From positions 1 through 64,000 of the forward strand of contig NZ_JAAKZX010000013.1 in the NCBI RefSeq assembly GCF_011045025.1: a stretch of 64,000 nucleotides of DNA. Direction: 5' to 3'. This document shows, piece after piece, positions 17,827 through 26,612 of this stretch. The notes under the pieces are model-generated. The model searched no databases. It was not told the origin of the DNA and saw only the letters and a program-made list of their open reading frames with translations. The first letter of the stretch is position 1; each line of letters opens with the position of its first letter. Source of the stretch: Streptomyces ureilyticus. GTDB lineage: Bacteria; Actinomycetota; Actinomycetes; Streptomycetales; Streptomycetaceae. Made by a program: the position numbers and the translations under genes.

Positions 17827-19317
17827 ATGGAGACCAGCGGACAGCAGTTCATCGCGGGCAAGCGCCGCTCCGGCACGTCCGGCGAGCGGTACGAGGTGAC
17901 CAACCCGGCCACCGGTGAGGTCCTGGCCACCGACACCCTGGCAGGCCCTGAGGACGTCGACGAGGCGGTCGCCGCCGCCCGCGCCGTGTTCGCCGAGTGG
18001 TCGCGCACCACTCCCGCCGAACGTTCCGAGGCGATGCTGCGCTGGGCGGACCAACTCGAGGCCCGCGCCGAGGAGTTCGCCCGCGCCGAGAGCCGTATCG
18101 GCGGCAAACCGATCAGGCTGGCGAGCGGTTTCGACATCCCCGGCAGCATCGACAACGTACGGTTCTTCGCCGGCGCCGCCCGCCACCTGGAAGGCCGCGC
18201 CTCGGCGGAGTACTCCGGCGAACACACCTCCACCATCCGCCGCGAACCCATCGGCGTCATCGGCTCCATCGCCCCCTGGAACTACCCGTTGCAGATGGCC
18301 GCCTGGAAGGTGCTGCCCGCCGTCGCCGCCGGCAACACCGTGGTCCTCAAGCCGTCCGAGCTCACTCCGCTCACGTCGGTGATGTTCGCCGAGGCGGCGC
18401 AGGAGGCCGGGATCCCCGACGGCGTCGTCAACATCGTCACCGGCAGCGGTCCCGTCGCCGGACAGGCACTGGTCACCCACCCCGACATCGCCATGGTCTC
18501 CTTCACCGGCTCCACCGCGGTCGGGCGTCAAGTCGCCGCGCAGGCAGCCGGGTTGGCGAAGCGGGTCCATCTTGAACTCGGCGGGAAGGCCCCCTTCGTC
18601 GTCTTCGACGACGCCGACCTGGAGGCCACCGCCCGCGGTGCCGTGGCCGGTGCTCTCATCAACGCCGGCCAGGACTGCACGGCCGCCACCCGCGCATACG
18701 TCCAACGCCCCGTGTACGAGGCGTTCGTGGCCCGCGTCGCCGAGCTGATGGACGGCGTGCGGCTGGGCCCGGTCGACGACCCCGCCACCGACATGGGGTC
18801 GCTGATCTCCCTACGACAGCGCGACAAGGTCGCCGCCATGGTGGAGAACGCCCGCGAGGCCGGAGCCACCATCGTGCGCGGCGGGCGGATCCCCGACGGA
18901 CCGCTCGGCCGGGGCGCCTACTACGAGCCCACGCTCATCACCGACGCGGCGCAGGACTCCGCCATCGTGCAGCAGGAGATCTTCGGCCCGGTCCTCGTCT
19001 GTCTGCCCTTCGACAGCGACGACGACGCCCTCCGCCTGGCCAACGACACCCCGTACGGCCTGGCCGCCTCCGCCTGGACCAGCAACGTCTTCCGCGCCGG
19101 ACGCGCGAGCCGCGAGATCCAGGCGGGCTGCGTCTGGATCAACGACCACATCCCGATCATCAGCGAGATGCCGCACGGCGGCTACAAGGCCTCCGGCTTC
19201 GGCAAGGACATGTCGGTGTACTCCTTCGACGAGTACACCAATGTCAAGCACGTGATGTCGGAGAACACCGGCGTTCCGCACAAGTCGTGGCATGACACGG
19301 TCTTCACCAGCCGCTGA
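17827..19317 (+). CDS. NAD-dependent aldehyde dehydrogenase (gamma-aminobutyraldehyde dehydrogenase-like)
   Basis: 496 aa class-1-like aldehyde dehydrogenase. The general-base glutamate lies in HLELGGK (about residue 250), the nucleophilic cysteine in NAGQDCTAATR (residue 284), and the cofactor-fold motif SFTGSTAVG and APWNYPLQ are present. NAGQDC in place of NxGQxC with a following TAATR is typical of the gamma-aminobutyraldehyde/betaine-aldehyde group that ends putrescine degradation; this specificity is inferred. The next gene, pyruvate carboxylase, starts 100 nt downstream on the same strand. Confidence 0.88.
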   Translation: METSGQQFIAGKRRSGTSGERYEVTNPATGEVLATDTLAGPEDVDEAVAAARAVFAEWSRTTPAERSEAMLRWADQLEARAEEFARAESRIGGKPIRLASGFDIPGSIDNVRFFAGAARHLEGRASAEYSGEHTSTIRREPIGVIGSIAPWNYPLQMAAWKVLPAVAAGNTVVLKPSELTPLTSVMFAEAAQEAGIPDGVVNIVTGSGPVAGQALVTHPDIAMVSFTGSTAVGRQVAAQAAGLAKRVHLELGGKAPFVVFDDADLEATARGAVAGALINAGQDCTAATRAYVQRPVYEAFVARVAELMDGVRLGPVDDPATDMGSLISLRQRDKVAAMVENAREAGATIVRGGRIPDGPLGRGAYYEPTLITDAAQDSAIVQQEIFGPVLVCLPFDSDDDALRLANDTPYGLAASAWTSNVFRAGRASREIQAGCVWINDHIPIISEMPHGGYKASGFGKDMSVYSFDEYTNVKHVMSENTGVPHKSWHDTVFTSR

Positions 19318-19417
19318 CCGCTCCGTCGCGGAGGGTTCACTCCGACAGGGCGCCCAAGCGCGCACGTACGGCCCATACTGGCCCATCGTGGTTTCACCGC
19401 CGATGTCGAGGAGTCGG

Positions 19418-22400
19418 ATGATGTTCGCCAAAGTTCTCGTGGCCAATCGCGGCGAGATCGCGATCCGGGCCTTCCGGGCCGCGTTCGAGCTGGGAATCTC
19501 CACGGTGGCGGTGTTCCCGCACGAGGACCGCAACTCGCTGCACCGGGCGAAGGCCGACGAGTCGTACCTGATCGGCGAGCGCGGGCACCCGGTGCGGGCG
19601 TACCTCTCGGTCGACGAGGTGATCAAGGCCGCGCGCAAGGCCGGGGCGGACGCGGTCTACCCCGGCTACGGCTTCCTGTCGGAGAACCCCGGCCTGGCCG
19701 CCGCCTGCGCGGAGGCGGGCATCACGTTCATCGGTCCGCCCGCGCAGGTGCTGCACCTGACGGGCAACAAGTCCCGGGCGATCGCGGCGGCCCGCGAGGC
19801 CGGTGTGCCGGTCCTGGCGTCGTCGGCGCCGACAACGGACGTAGAGGCTCTGCTGGCCGCGGCCGACGACGTCGGGTTCCCGCTGTTCGTCAAGGCCGTC
19901 GCCGGCGGCGGCGGTCGTGGCATGCGGCGGGTCGCCGAGCCCGGCGAGTTGCGTGACGCCATCGAGGCGGCCATGCGGGAGGCGAAGTCCGCCTTCGGGG
20001 ACGACACCGTGTTCCTGGAGCAGGCGGTGGTGAACCCACGCCATATCGAGGTGCAGATCCTCGCCGACGGCGTCGGCAACGTCGTCCACCTCTACGAGCG
20101 GGACTGCTCGGTGCAGCGCCGGCACCAGAAAGTCGTCGAGATCGCCCCGGCTCCGAACCTGGATCCACGGCTGCGGGAGCGGATCTGCGCCGACGCCGTC
20201 GCCTTCGCCCGCCACATCGGCTACGTGAACGCGGGCACGGTCGAGTTCCTGGTCGACGAGCGCGGCAACCACGTGTTCATCGAGATGAACCCCCGGATCC
20301 AGGTGGAGCACACGGTGACCGAGCAGGTCACCGACCGGGACCTGGTGATGGCCCAGCTGCGGATCGCAGCCGGCGCCACCCTGCCCGAACTCCGCCTCAC
20401 CCAGGGCGACATCGTCCTGTCCGGCGCCGCCCTGCAGTGCCGCATCACCACCGAGGACCCCGGCAACGGATTCCGGCCCGACACCGGCACCATCTCCGCC
20501 TACCGGTCCCCGGGAGGCCCCGGCGTACGGCTCGACGGCGGCACCGTCCACACAGGCGCCCAGGTCAGCGCCCACTTCGACTCCATGCTGGTCAAACTGA
20601 CCTGCTACGGCCACGACTTCTCCAACGCCGCCCGCCGGGCCCGCCGCGCCATCGCCGAGTTCCGTATCCGCGGGGTCTCCACGAACCTGCCCTTCCTGGC
20701 CGCCGTCCTCGACGACCCCGACTTCCAGGCCGGGCACGTCACCACCAGCTTCATCGACGAAAGGCCCCAGCTCCTGCGGGCCCGGCCCCCGGCCGACCGC
20801 GGCAGCCGCATCCTGCACCACCTCGCCGAGACCACCGTCAACAAACCGCACGGTCCGCGGCCCACCGTCGTCGAACCCGCCGAAAAGCTCCCCGCCACCG
20901 ACCTCTCCGCTCCACCGCCTGAGGGCTCCCGGCAGCGCCTCGCCGCGCTCGGCCCCGAAGCGTTCGCCGCCGACCTGCGCCGGCAGCGCGCGGTCGCGGT
21001 CACCGACACCACGTTCCGCGACGCCCACCAGTCGCTCCTTGCGACCCGGGTACGGACCCGGGACTTGCTCGCTGTGGCCCCGCATGTCGCGCGCATGGCA
21101 CCGCAGTTGCTCAGTCTGGAGTGCTGGGGCGGTGCGACGTACGACGTCGCCCTGCGGTTCCTGGCCGAGGACCCGTGGGAACGGCTCGCGCTGCTGCGCG
21201 AGGCGGTGCCGAACATCTGCACGCAGATGCTGCTGCGCGGCCGTAACACCGTCGGCTACACGCCCTACCCGACCGAGGTCACCGACGCGTTCGTCGCCGA
21301 GGCCGCCGCGACCGGCATGGACGTCTTCCGCATCTTCGACGCGCTCAACGACGTCGCGCAGATGCGCCCGGCCATCCAGGCCGTACGGGCGACCGGGACC
21401 GCGCTGGCCGAGGTGGCCCTGTGCTACACCGGCGACCTGTCCGATCCGGCCGAGCCGCTCTACACGCTCGACTACTACCTGCGGCTGGCCGATCAGATCG
21501 TCGAGGCCGGCGCACACGTCCTGGCGATCAAGGACATGGCCGGGCTGCTGCGCCCACCCGCGGCCAGGAAGCTGGTCACCGCGTTGCGGGAACGCTTCGA
21601 CCTGCCGGTGCACCTGCACACCCACGACACGGCGGGCGGACAGCTGGCCACCCTGATCGCGGCGATCGACGCCGGAGTCGACGCCGTCGACGCGGCCGTC
21701 GCGTCGATGGCGGGCACCACGAGCCAGCCCTCGCTGTCCGCCCTGGTCGCGGCCACCGACCACACCGACCGGGCCACCGGCCTGTCGCTGCAGGCCGTAG
21801 GCGACCTCGAGCCCTACTGGGAGGCCGTACGCAAGGTCTACCGGCCGTTCGAGGCCGGGCCGGCCTCGCCCACGGGACGCGTCTACCACCACGAGATCCC
21901 CGGCGGGCAACTGTCCAACCTGCGCCAGCAGGCCATCGCACTCGGACTCGGGGACCGCTTCGAGCTGATCGAGGACTGCTACGCCGCCGCCGACCGGATG
22001 CTGGGCCGGCTGGTGAAGGTCACCCCTTCCTCCAAGGTCGTGGGCGATCTCGCGCTCCACCTGGTCGGCGCCGGAGTCGAGGCGAGCGCCTTCGAGTCCG
22101 ACCCCGCCAAGTTCGACCTGCCGGACTCGGTGATCGGATTTCTGCGCGGCGAACTGGGCGATCCGCCCGGAGGCTGGCCGGAACCCTTCCGAACCCGCGC
22201 CCTCGAAGGCCGGCCCGCGCAGGCGCAGCCGCCGCAGCTTTCCGACGACGACCGGCGCGGGCTGGGCGACGCGCGACGGACCACGCTGAACCGGCTGCTG
22301 TTCCCCGGCCCGACCAAGGCGTACGACACACACCGCGAGGCCTACGGCGACACCTCGGTGCTCTCGACCAAGGACTTCTTCTACGGCCTCGAACCCGACA

Positions 22401-22798
22401 CCGAGCACACCGTCACCCTGGAACAGGGCGTGACCCTGCTGATCGAACTGGAGGCGATCTCCGAAGCCGACGAGCGCGGCTACCGCAGCGTGCTGGCCAG
22501 CCTGAACGGTCAGCTTCGGCCGGTGTCGGTGCGCGACACCTCGATCGTCACCGACGTCAAGGTCGCCGAGAAGGCCGATCGCGGCGACGACCGCCAGGTC
22601 GCCGCGCCCTTCGCCGGTGTCGTCACTCTGCAGGTCGAGGAAGGGGCGTCCGTCGATGCCGGGCAGACCGTCGCCACCATCGAGGCCATGAAGATGGAGG
22701 CCGCCATCACCGCCCAACGCGGCGGCACCGTCGCCCGCCTGGCGATCGGCTCCATCCAGCAGGTCGAGGGCGGCGACCTCCTGCTCGAGATCCGCTGA
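19418..22798 (+). CDS. pyc: Pyruvate carboxylase
   Basis: 1126 aa, the normal length of the single-chain enzyme that makes oxaloacetate from pyruvate, bicarbonate and ATP. Domains in order: biotin carboxylase (KVLVANRGEIAIRAFRA near residue 5, ATP-grasp with FVKAVAGGGGRGMR and ERDCSVQRRHQK); carboxyltransferase from about residue 530 (DTTFRDAHQSLLATRVR, with the carbamylated lysine in AIKDMAGLL); and a C-terminal biotinyl domain with the target lysine in EAMKMEA. Two ATGs (19418, 19421) follow GAGGAG. Its product would replenish the TCA cycle. Confidence 0.96.
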   Translation: MMFAKVLVANRGEIAIRAFRAAFELGISTVAVFPHEDRNSLHRAKADESYLIGERGHPVRAYLSVDEVIKAARKAGADAVYPGYGFLSENPGLAAACAEAGITFIGPPAQVLHLTGNKSRAIAAAREAGVPVLASSAPTTDVEALLAAADDVGFPLFVKAVAGGGGRGMRRVAEPGELRDAIEAAMREAKSAFGDDTVFLEQAVVNPRHIEVQILADGVGNVVHLYERDCSVQRRHQKVVEIAPAPNLDPRLRERICADAVAFARHIGYVNAGTVEFLVDERGNHVFIEMNPRIQVEHTVTEQVTDRDLVMAQLRIAAGATLPELRLTQGDIVLSGAALQCRITTEDPGNGFRPDTGTISAYRSPGGPGVRLDGGTVHTGAQVSAHFDSMLVKLTCYGHDFSNAARRARRAIAEFRIRGVSTNLPFLAAVLDDPDFQAGHVTTSFIDERPQLLRARPPADRGSRILHHLAETTVNKPHGPRPTVVEPAEKLPATDLSAPPPEGSRQRLAALGPEAFAADLRRQRAVAVTDTTFRDAHQSLLATRVRTRDLLAVAPHVARMAPQLLSLECWGGATYDVALRFLAEDPWERLALLREAVPNICTQMLLRGRNTVGYTPYPTEVTDAFVAEAAATGMDVFRIFDALNDVAQMRPAIQAVRATGTALAEVALCYTGDLSDPAEPLYTLDYYLRLADQIVEAGAHVLAIKDMAGLLRPPAARKLVTALRERFDLPVHLHTHDTAGGQLATLIAAIDAGVDAVDAAVASMAGTTSQPSLSALVAATDHTDRATGLSLQAVGDLEPYWEAVRKVYRPFEAGPASPTGRVYHHEIPGGQLSNLRQQAIALGLGDRFELIEDCYAAADRMLGRLVKVTPSSKVVGDLALHLVGAGVEASAFESDPAKFDLPDSVIGFLRGELGDPPGGWPEPFRTRALEGRPAQAQPPQLSDDDRRGLGDARRTTLNRLLFPGPTKAYDTHREAYGDTSVLSTKDFFYGLEPDTEHTVTLEQGVTLLIELEAISEADERGYRSVLASLNGQLRPVSVRDTSIVTDVKVAEKADRGDDRQVAAPFAGVVTLQVEEGASVDAGQTVATIEAMKMEAAITAQRGGTVARLAIGSIQQVEGGDLLLEIR

Positions 22799-22947
22799 GT
22801 CGTCGCGTCAGACGCCGGGCCTGTCCGGTCGGCGGCCGAAGAGCTGTCGGCCGACGAGCAGGCGGGCCCGGCGGCTCGTAGTGTCAGTGTCTTACGAGTC
22901 CCTTACGCGGCCGTATCCGGCGACGTGACGCGCCTACGTTCGCAGGC

Positions 22948-23556
22948 ATGGCAATCATCCGAACCATCGTCTTCGTCACCGCCGCCCCTCTCCTACTTGC
23001 CGCCGCGGGCCTCACGCATCCGCACGGGCTGTCCAGGTCGACCGCCGCGGACTGGACCGACCTGCACATCGCACTGCTCCCGGTCTTTCCCCTGCTCACG
23101 ATCGGCCTCCTGGTCCCGCTGTGGCGTCGGCCCCGACTCGATCTCACGGGCGTCGCCACGGTGGTGGCCTGGGTGTGTGCCTTCGTCTACGCGGCCTTCT
23201 ACACCGGCCTCGACGCCGTCGCCGGCATCGGGGCCGGAACCGCGGTCGAGCACGTAGCCGAGACCGCGGCGCTCGGGCCGGTCAAACGCCCGCTCTACGA
23301 CACGGGCGAGGCGCTCGGGCAGGCCGGTGTCTACGCCCTCATCGCCGCCATCGTCGCCACGGCGGTCGCACTGCTCCCGAGGCACGGGGTCCGAATCCTT
23401 CCCGGCACGCTGGTGCTCCTGGTGGCCGGCTGGTTCTTCATCGACAGCCACATCTTCTGGCCGCGCGGCGTATGGACGATGCTCGGCTTCGCCCTGGGCT
23501 TCGCGCTGCTCGCCTGGGGGACGGCCGGGAGGAGCGCCCCCAGCAGGTCCTCCTAG
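22948..23556 (+). CDS. Multi-pass membrane protein of unknown function
   Basis: 202 aa with five or six hydrophobic helices and an N-terminal IIRTIVFVTAAPLLLAAAGL that could be an uncleaved signal. A histidine-rich stretch (LTHPHG; DWTDLHIALLP) is near the membrane face, and another aromatic patch, WFFIDSHIFWPRGVW, near the C-terminus. I do not recognise a family. The ATG follows GCAGG. It is monocistronic, with about 150 nt of upstream sequence after pyruvate carboxylase. Confidence 0.7.
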   Translation: MAIIRTIVFVTAAPLLLAAAGLTHPHGLSRSTAADWTDLHIALLPVFPLLTIGLLVPLWRRPRLDLTGVATVVAWVCAFVYAAFYTGLDAVAGIGAGTAVEHVAETAALGPVKRPLYDTGEALGQAGVYALIAAIVATAVALLPRHGVRILPGTLVLLVAGWFFIDSHIFWPRGVWTMLGFALGFALLAWGTAGRSAPSRSS

Positions 23557-23593
23557 AGATGCCCGCAACAAGTCCTCGTAGAGGTACCCCGTC

Positions 23594-23968
23594 TCAGCGC
23601 TCGAACTTCCAGGTGACGGAGCGGTCCGAGGCCCTGACCACGGTCACGCGGATGTCGACGGCCTGGCCGTCCTCGCCCTTGCCGGTGCAGGTGAGGGTGG
23701 TCCCGGCGACCGCCTTCAGGCCGGTCGGGCAGGTCACGCCAGTGACCTTCTCCCCGACCCAGGGCAGCGGGTTGTACTTGTTCTCCGTGCGGCCCTCGAT
23801 GATGTCCGCCGAGATGGCCTTCCGACCGTCCACCCGCACCGTGCTGTAGCCGTTCAGCATGGTGTTCGACTCGGTCCCGGAGAGCAGATACGTGCCGACG
23901 CCGCCCACAGCGACCACGGCGATGGCACCGCCGACGGTGCCGACGAAGAACCCACTGCCCTGCTTCAC
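23594..23968 (-). CDS. DUF4333 membrane-anchored protein
   Basis: 124 aa. One N-terminal membrane span (FFVGTVGGAIAVVAVGGVG) is followed by an exported domain with the DUF4333 pattern: VTCPTGLKAVAGTTLTCTG (two cysteines that probably form a disulphide) and then VDIRVTVV. The function of the family is unknown. The GTG start at 23968 has AGGAG 7 nt upstream; a longer frame upstream lacks a ribosome site. The gene diverges from a sensor kinase gene across a 169-bp region with a long inverted repeat. Confidence 0.8.
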   Translation of the reverse strand: MKQGSGFFVGTVGGAIAVVAVGGVGTYLLSGTESNTMLNGYSTVRVDGRKAISADIIEGRTENKYNPLPWVGEKVTGVTCPTGLKAVAGTTLTCTGKGEDGQAVDIRVTVVRASDRSVTWKFER

Positions 23969-24042
23969 GTACGTACTCCTGAATTCCTGCTGCCCGAGGG
24001 GAGGTAACGGCTCCACTCTCGCCCGCGGGCCCGGGCGCCCGC

Positions 24043-24103
24043 ATCGGCCGAACGGCCACGATGCCACAGCTCACGGCCGGGCCCCCTCGGCCGTTCGGCC
24101 GAT
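24043..24103. promoter_or_regulatory. Perfect 15-bp inverted repeat in the divergent promoter region
   Basis: ATCGGCCGAACGGCC (24043-24057) and its exact complement GGCCGTTCGGCCGAT (24089-24103) are separated by 31 bp. Each arm is itself partly palindromic (GGCCG-N-CGGCC), so each could be an operator half or a full site. They lie upstream of both the DUF4333 gene and the kinase gene. Confidence 0.75.
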
Positions 24104-24137
24104 CCCCGGGGTCGGCGGGCTCGCTTACGGTGACCGC

Positions 24138-25352
24138 ATGAAATCCGTTTCTGCCCAGGGCTGCGCCCGCGGCTTCGGCTTCGGCGCCCTGCTCGGGGTG
24201 AGTCTCCTCGACTTCGCCGCGGTGAGTGCAGAGGGGCACGACCTCCGGCCGAGCGCGGCCGTGCTCGCCGTCGGCCTCGCCGCCCTGCTGTGGCCGGCGG
24301 GCCTGCGGCCCGCGTGGCTCACGCCGCAGGTCCGCGCCGCGGTGCCCGCCGTCGTTTCGCTGGCCCTGACGGTCGGGATCGTACTGACCGACGGACAACG
24401 TGCTTTCGGCCCCGGCGAGATCACGATCATGCTGTGCCTGCTGTTCATCGCCGTACGGCACTGTCCGCCCCGCTGGGCCGTGGTGTGCGGCACGCTCGCC
24501 GGGGTCGCAGGGCTCGCCCTGCCCGTGGGCAATGCCCGGTCACTGACCGACGACCAACCACTGGGATTCCTGGTGGTCGGCCTGCTCCTGATCGGCCTGG
24601 TCGGCATGCTCGCAGGCTATCTGCGTTCGCTGGACTTCAAGCGGACGGTCGCGGTGGCCGAGACCCGACGCGACGAGCGCGTGGCCATCGCCGCCGACCT
24701 GCACGACTTCGTCGCCCACCACGTCACCGGGATCCTCGTGCAGACGCAGGTCGCGCGCATGATGGCCGATGCCCGGACCTCCGGGACCTCGGGGACCTCG
24801 GGGACCTCCGGGATTTCTGGGAGCGACGACCTCGACCCGGTCCTGGCCGGCATCGAACGCGCCGCCACCGAGGCTCTGGCGTCCATGCGCCGCACGGTCG
24901 GTGTGCTGCGCGACACCGGGCAACCGGACGCCGCCGACCACCGGCCCGTCGGTGATCTCGCGGGCATCTCCGGCCTGATCGAGGGTTTCGCCAGCCCGGG
25001 CCAGAAGGTCACCCTCCACCGGGACCCCGCCCTCCCCGACGACCTCCCGCACGAGGTGCAGGCCGCCGCCTTCCGGGTCGTCCAGGAGGCCCTGACGAAC
25101 GTACGACGCCACGCGGCCGACGCCACGGAGATCAGCGTCGGCCTGTGGTGCGAGGACCGCCGCCTGATGGTCGCGGTGGCGGACGACGGCCGCGGCGGCA
25201 CCCAGCTCCCGGCCGCCGCACGCGGCGGCGGCTTCGGCCTCGTCGGCCTGTCGGAACGCGTCACCGCGCTGGGCGGCACCCTGTGGGCCGGGCCCCGGGT
25301 CGGCTACGGCTGGGAGGTCCGGGCGGCCTTCCCGGTGCGGAAGTCCCTCTGA
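24138..25352 (+). CDS. Sensor histidine kinase, NarL/DesK type, without adjacent response regulator
   Basis: 404 aa. Four or five N-terminal membrane helices (about residues 10-155) are followed by a HisKA_3 dimerisation helix with the phospho-acceptor histidine in IAADLHDFVAHHV, then a HATPase domain with N-box VVQEALTNVRRHA, DDGRGG and GFGLVGLSERV. Between the two lies a (Thr-Ser-Gly) repeat encoded by 9-bp units. The ATG at 24138 has no clear Shine-Dalgarno sequence. The next gene is on the other strand, so the partner regulator must be encoded elsewhere. Confidence 0.9.
   Translation: MKSVSAQGCARGFGFGALLGVSLLDFAAVSAEGHDLRPSAAVLAVGLAALLWPAGLRPAWLTPQVRAAVPAVVSLALTVGIVLTDGQRAFGPGEITIMLCLLFIAVRHCPPRWAVVCGTLAGVAGLALPVGNARSLTDDQPLGFLVVGLLLIGLVGMLAGYLRSLDFKRTVAVAETRRDERVAIAADLHDFVAHHVTGILVQTQVARMMADARTSGTSGTSGTSGISGSDDLDPVLAGIERAATEALASMRRTVGVLRDTGQPDAADHRPVGDLAGISGLIEGFASPGQKVTLHRDPALPDDLPHEVQAAAFRVVQEALTNVRRHAADATEISVGLWCEDRRLMVAVADDGRGGTQLPAAARGGGFGLVGLSERVTALGGTLWAGPRVGYGWEVRAAFPVRKSL
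24777..24819 (+). repeat. 9-bp tandem repeat coding Thr-Ser-Gly
   Basis: About four and a half units of ACCTC(C/G)GGG encode TSGTSGTSGTSGISG in the linker after the dimerisation helix of the sensor kinase. Changes in unit number would lengthen or shorten the helix-to-helix linker in frame. Confidence 0.85.
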
Positions 25353-25362
25353 GCGAGGCTCT

Positions 25363-26220
25363 TCAGGATGACCCGGGGCTCAGGTTCTCGAACAGGACCA
25401 TCCCGGCCGCCGTGTTCGACGCGGGCACGTGGTACGTCTCGTGCACGCGTCGGATACGGGGCCCGAGTGCGCCGCGCATGATCAGCCACATGATGAGTTC
25501 GATGCCCTCGGAGCCGGCCTCGCGGATGTACTCCTCGCGGGTCAGCGCGGCCAGCTTCTCGGGGGCGTGCTCGATCGCGTCGAGGTACATCCGGTCGAAG
25601 TCCTGGTTGATCAACCCCGCGCGGGCGCCCGCGAGTTGATGGGACATGCCGCCGGTGCCGAAGACGGCGACCTTGAGGTCCTCGGGGAAGGAGCGGATCG
25701 CCTCGCCGAGCGCGTAGCCGAGGGCCAGGCAGCGCGCGGCGGTCGGCTGGGGGTACTGGATGACGTTCACCAGGAGGGGGACCACCGCGCAGGGCCAGCG
25801 GTCGCCGGGGTCGGGGCAGTACACCGACAGCGGCACGGTCAGGCCGTGGTCGACGTCGAGCTCCTGGTAAACGGTGAGGTCGAACGAGGAGTCGATCAGG
25901 CTCTCGACGAGGTGGTCGGAGAACTCCGGGACGCCGACCACCTCCGGTACGGGACGGCTGCCCCACCCCTCGTCGGCCACTTGGTACGAGGCGGCCGTGC
26001 CGATCGCGAACGTCGGAGTGACGCTCATGTCCACGGCGTTGGCGTGGTCGTTGTAGACGACGACCGCGACATCGGGGGTGTGCTCGGCCATCCACTCCCG
26101 CGCAGGTCCGTACCCGTCGAACAGCGGCCTCCAGTACGGGTCTGCCGTCTTCCCGTGGTCCATGGCCGCACCGATCGACGGCACATGCGAGGTGGCCAGA
26201 CCCCAGATCACCTCAGCCAA
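25363..26220 (-). CDS. Extradiol ring-cleavage dioxygenase, LigB-type catalytic subunit
   Basis: 285 aa type-II extradiol dioxygenase subunit that binds ferrous iron and opens protocatechuate- or gallate-like rings. The iron ligands known in LigB have clear counterparts: His12 in ATSHVPSIG, His59 in VVYNDHANAVDM and the glutamate in EGIELIMW near residue 240. The start overlaps the end of the LigA gene by 8 nt. It is the last of nine co-directional genes. Because no LigC dehydrogenase or LigI lactonase gene is present here, gallate or a methylgallate, which opens directly to the oxalomesaconate level, is a more economical substrate than protocatechuate. Confidence 0.88.
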   Translation of the reverse strand: MAEVIWGLATSHVPSIGAAMDHGKTADPYWRPLFDGYGPAREWMAEHTPDVAVVVYNDHANAVDMSVTPTFAIGTAASYQVADEGWGSRPVPEVVGVPEFSDHLVESLIDSSFDLTVYQELDVDHGLTVPLSVYCPDPGDRWPCAVVPLLVNVIQYPQPTAARCLALGYALGEAIRSFPEDLKVAVFGTGGMSHQLAGARAGLINQDFDRMYLDAIEHAPEKLAALTREEYIREAGSEGIELIMWLIMRGALGPRIRRVHETYHVPASNTAAGMVLFENLSPGSS

Positions 26221-26569
26221 AGTTCCGCCCTCCCGCTTTCAGCGACTCCGCGAACTCCTCGGTGGTCATGCCGGTGAAGACCCCGCCGAGGTACTGCATG
26301 GACTTCCCGTCGACCATGGCGAGCTTGAAGACGTAGAAGATGGAGCCGCCCAGCTCCATCATCCGGTTCCAGTCCCGCCGCAGGACGGCGTCCCGTTGCT
26401 CGGCCGTGAGCCCGTACGCCTCGCAGTACGCGGCCTCGTCGGCCTTGAACCTCTCCCGGCTTCCGGCGTCCTTGAGGGACCCGCAGAGCCGGTTCAGCGC
26501 TCGGCCGCGGCGGCTCTCGGCGGCGTCGAAGACGTACGTGCCGGGCACCTGGGGTGTGCTGCTGGACAT
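26213..26569 (-). CDS. Extradiol dioxygenase small subunit, LigA-type
   Basis: 118 aa, all-helical small subunit of the LigAB dioxygenase, which caps the active site of the catalytic chain. Recognisable stretches are GTYVFDAAESRRG at the N-terminus and RDWNRMMELGGSIFYVFKL near residue 68, with the FAESLKAGGRNFG tail. The 3' end overlaps the start of the LigB gene, as expected for subunits made in equal amounts. GGAGAGG precedes the ATG. Confidence 0.87.
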   Translation of the reverse strand: MSSSTPQVPGTYVFDAAESRRGRALNRLCGSLKDAGSRERFKADEAAYCEAYGLTAEQRDAVLRRDWNRMMELGGSIFYVFKLAMVDGKSMQYLGGVFTGMTTEEFAESLKAGGRNFG

Positions 26570-26612
26570 GCCGTTCCTCTCCTCTCCTGGGGGCTCGTGC
26601 GGGGGCGCGCCG

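Noticed and set aside
19394..22717. A 1107-codon open frame antisense to pyruvate carboxylase
   Set aside because: It is a high-GC shadow of the coding strand: no family features, no ribosome site, and third-position bias belongs to the other strand. Similar long antisense frames over the siderophore permease (11375-13699) and the two kinases were dropped for the same reason.
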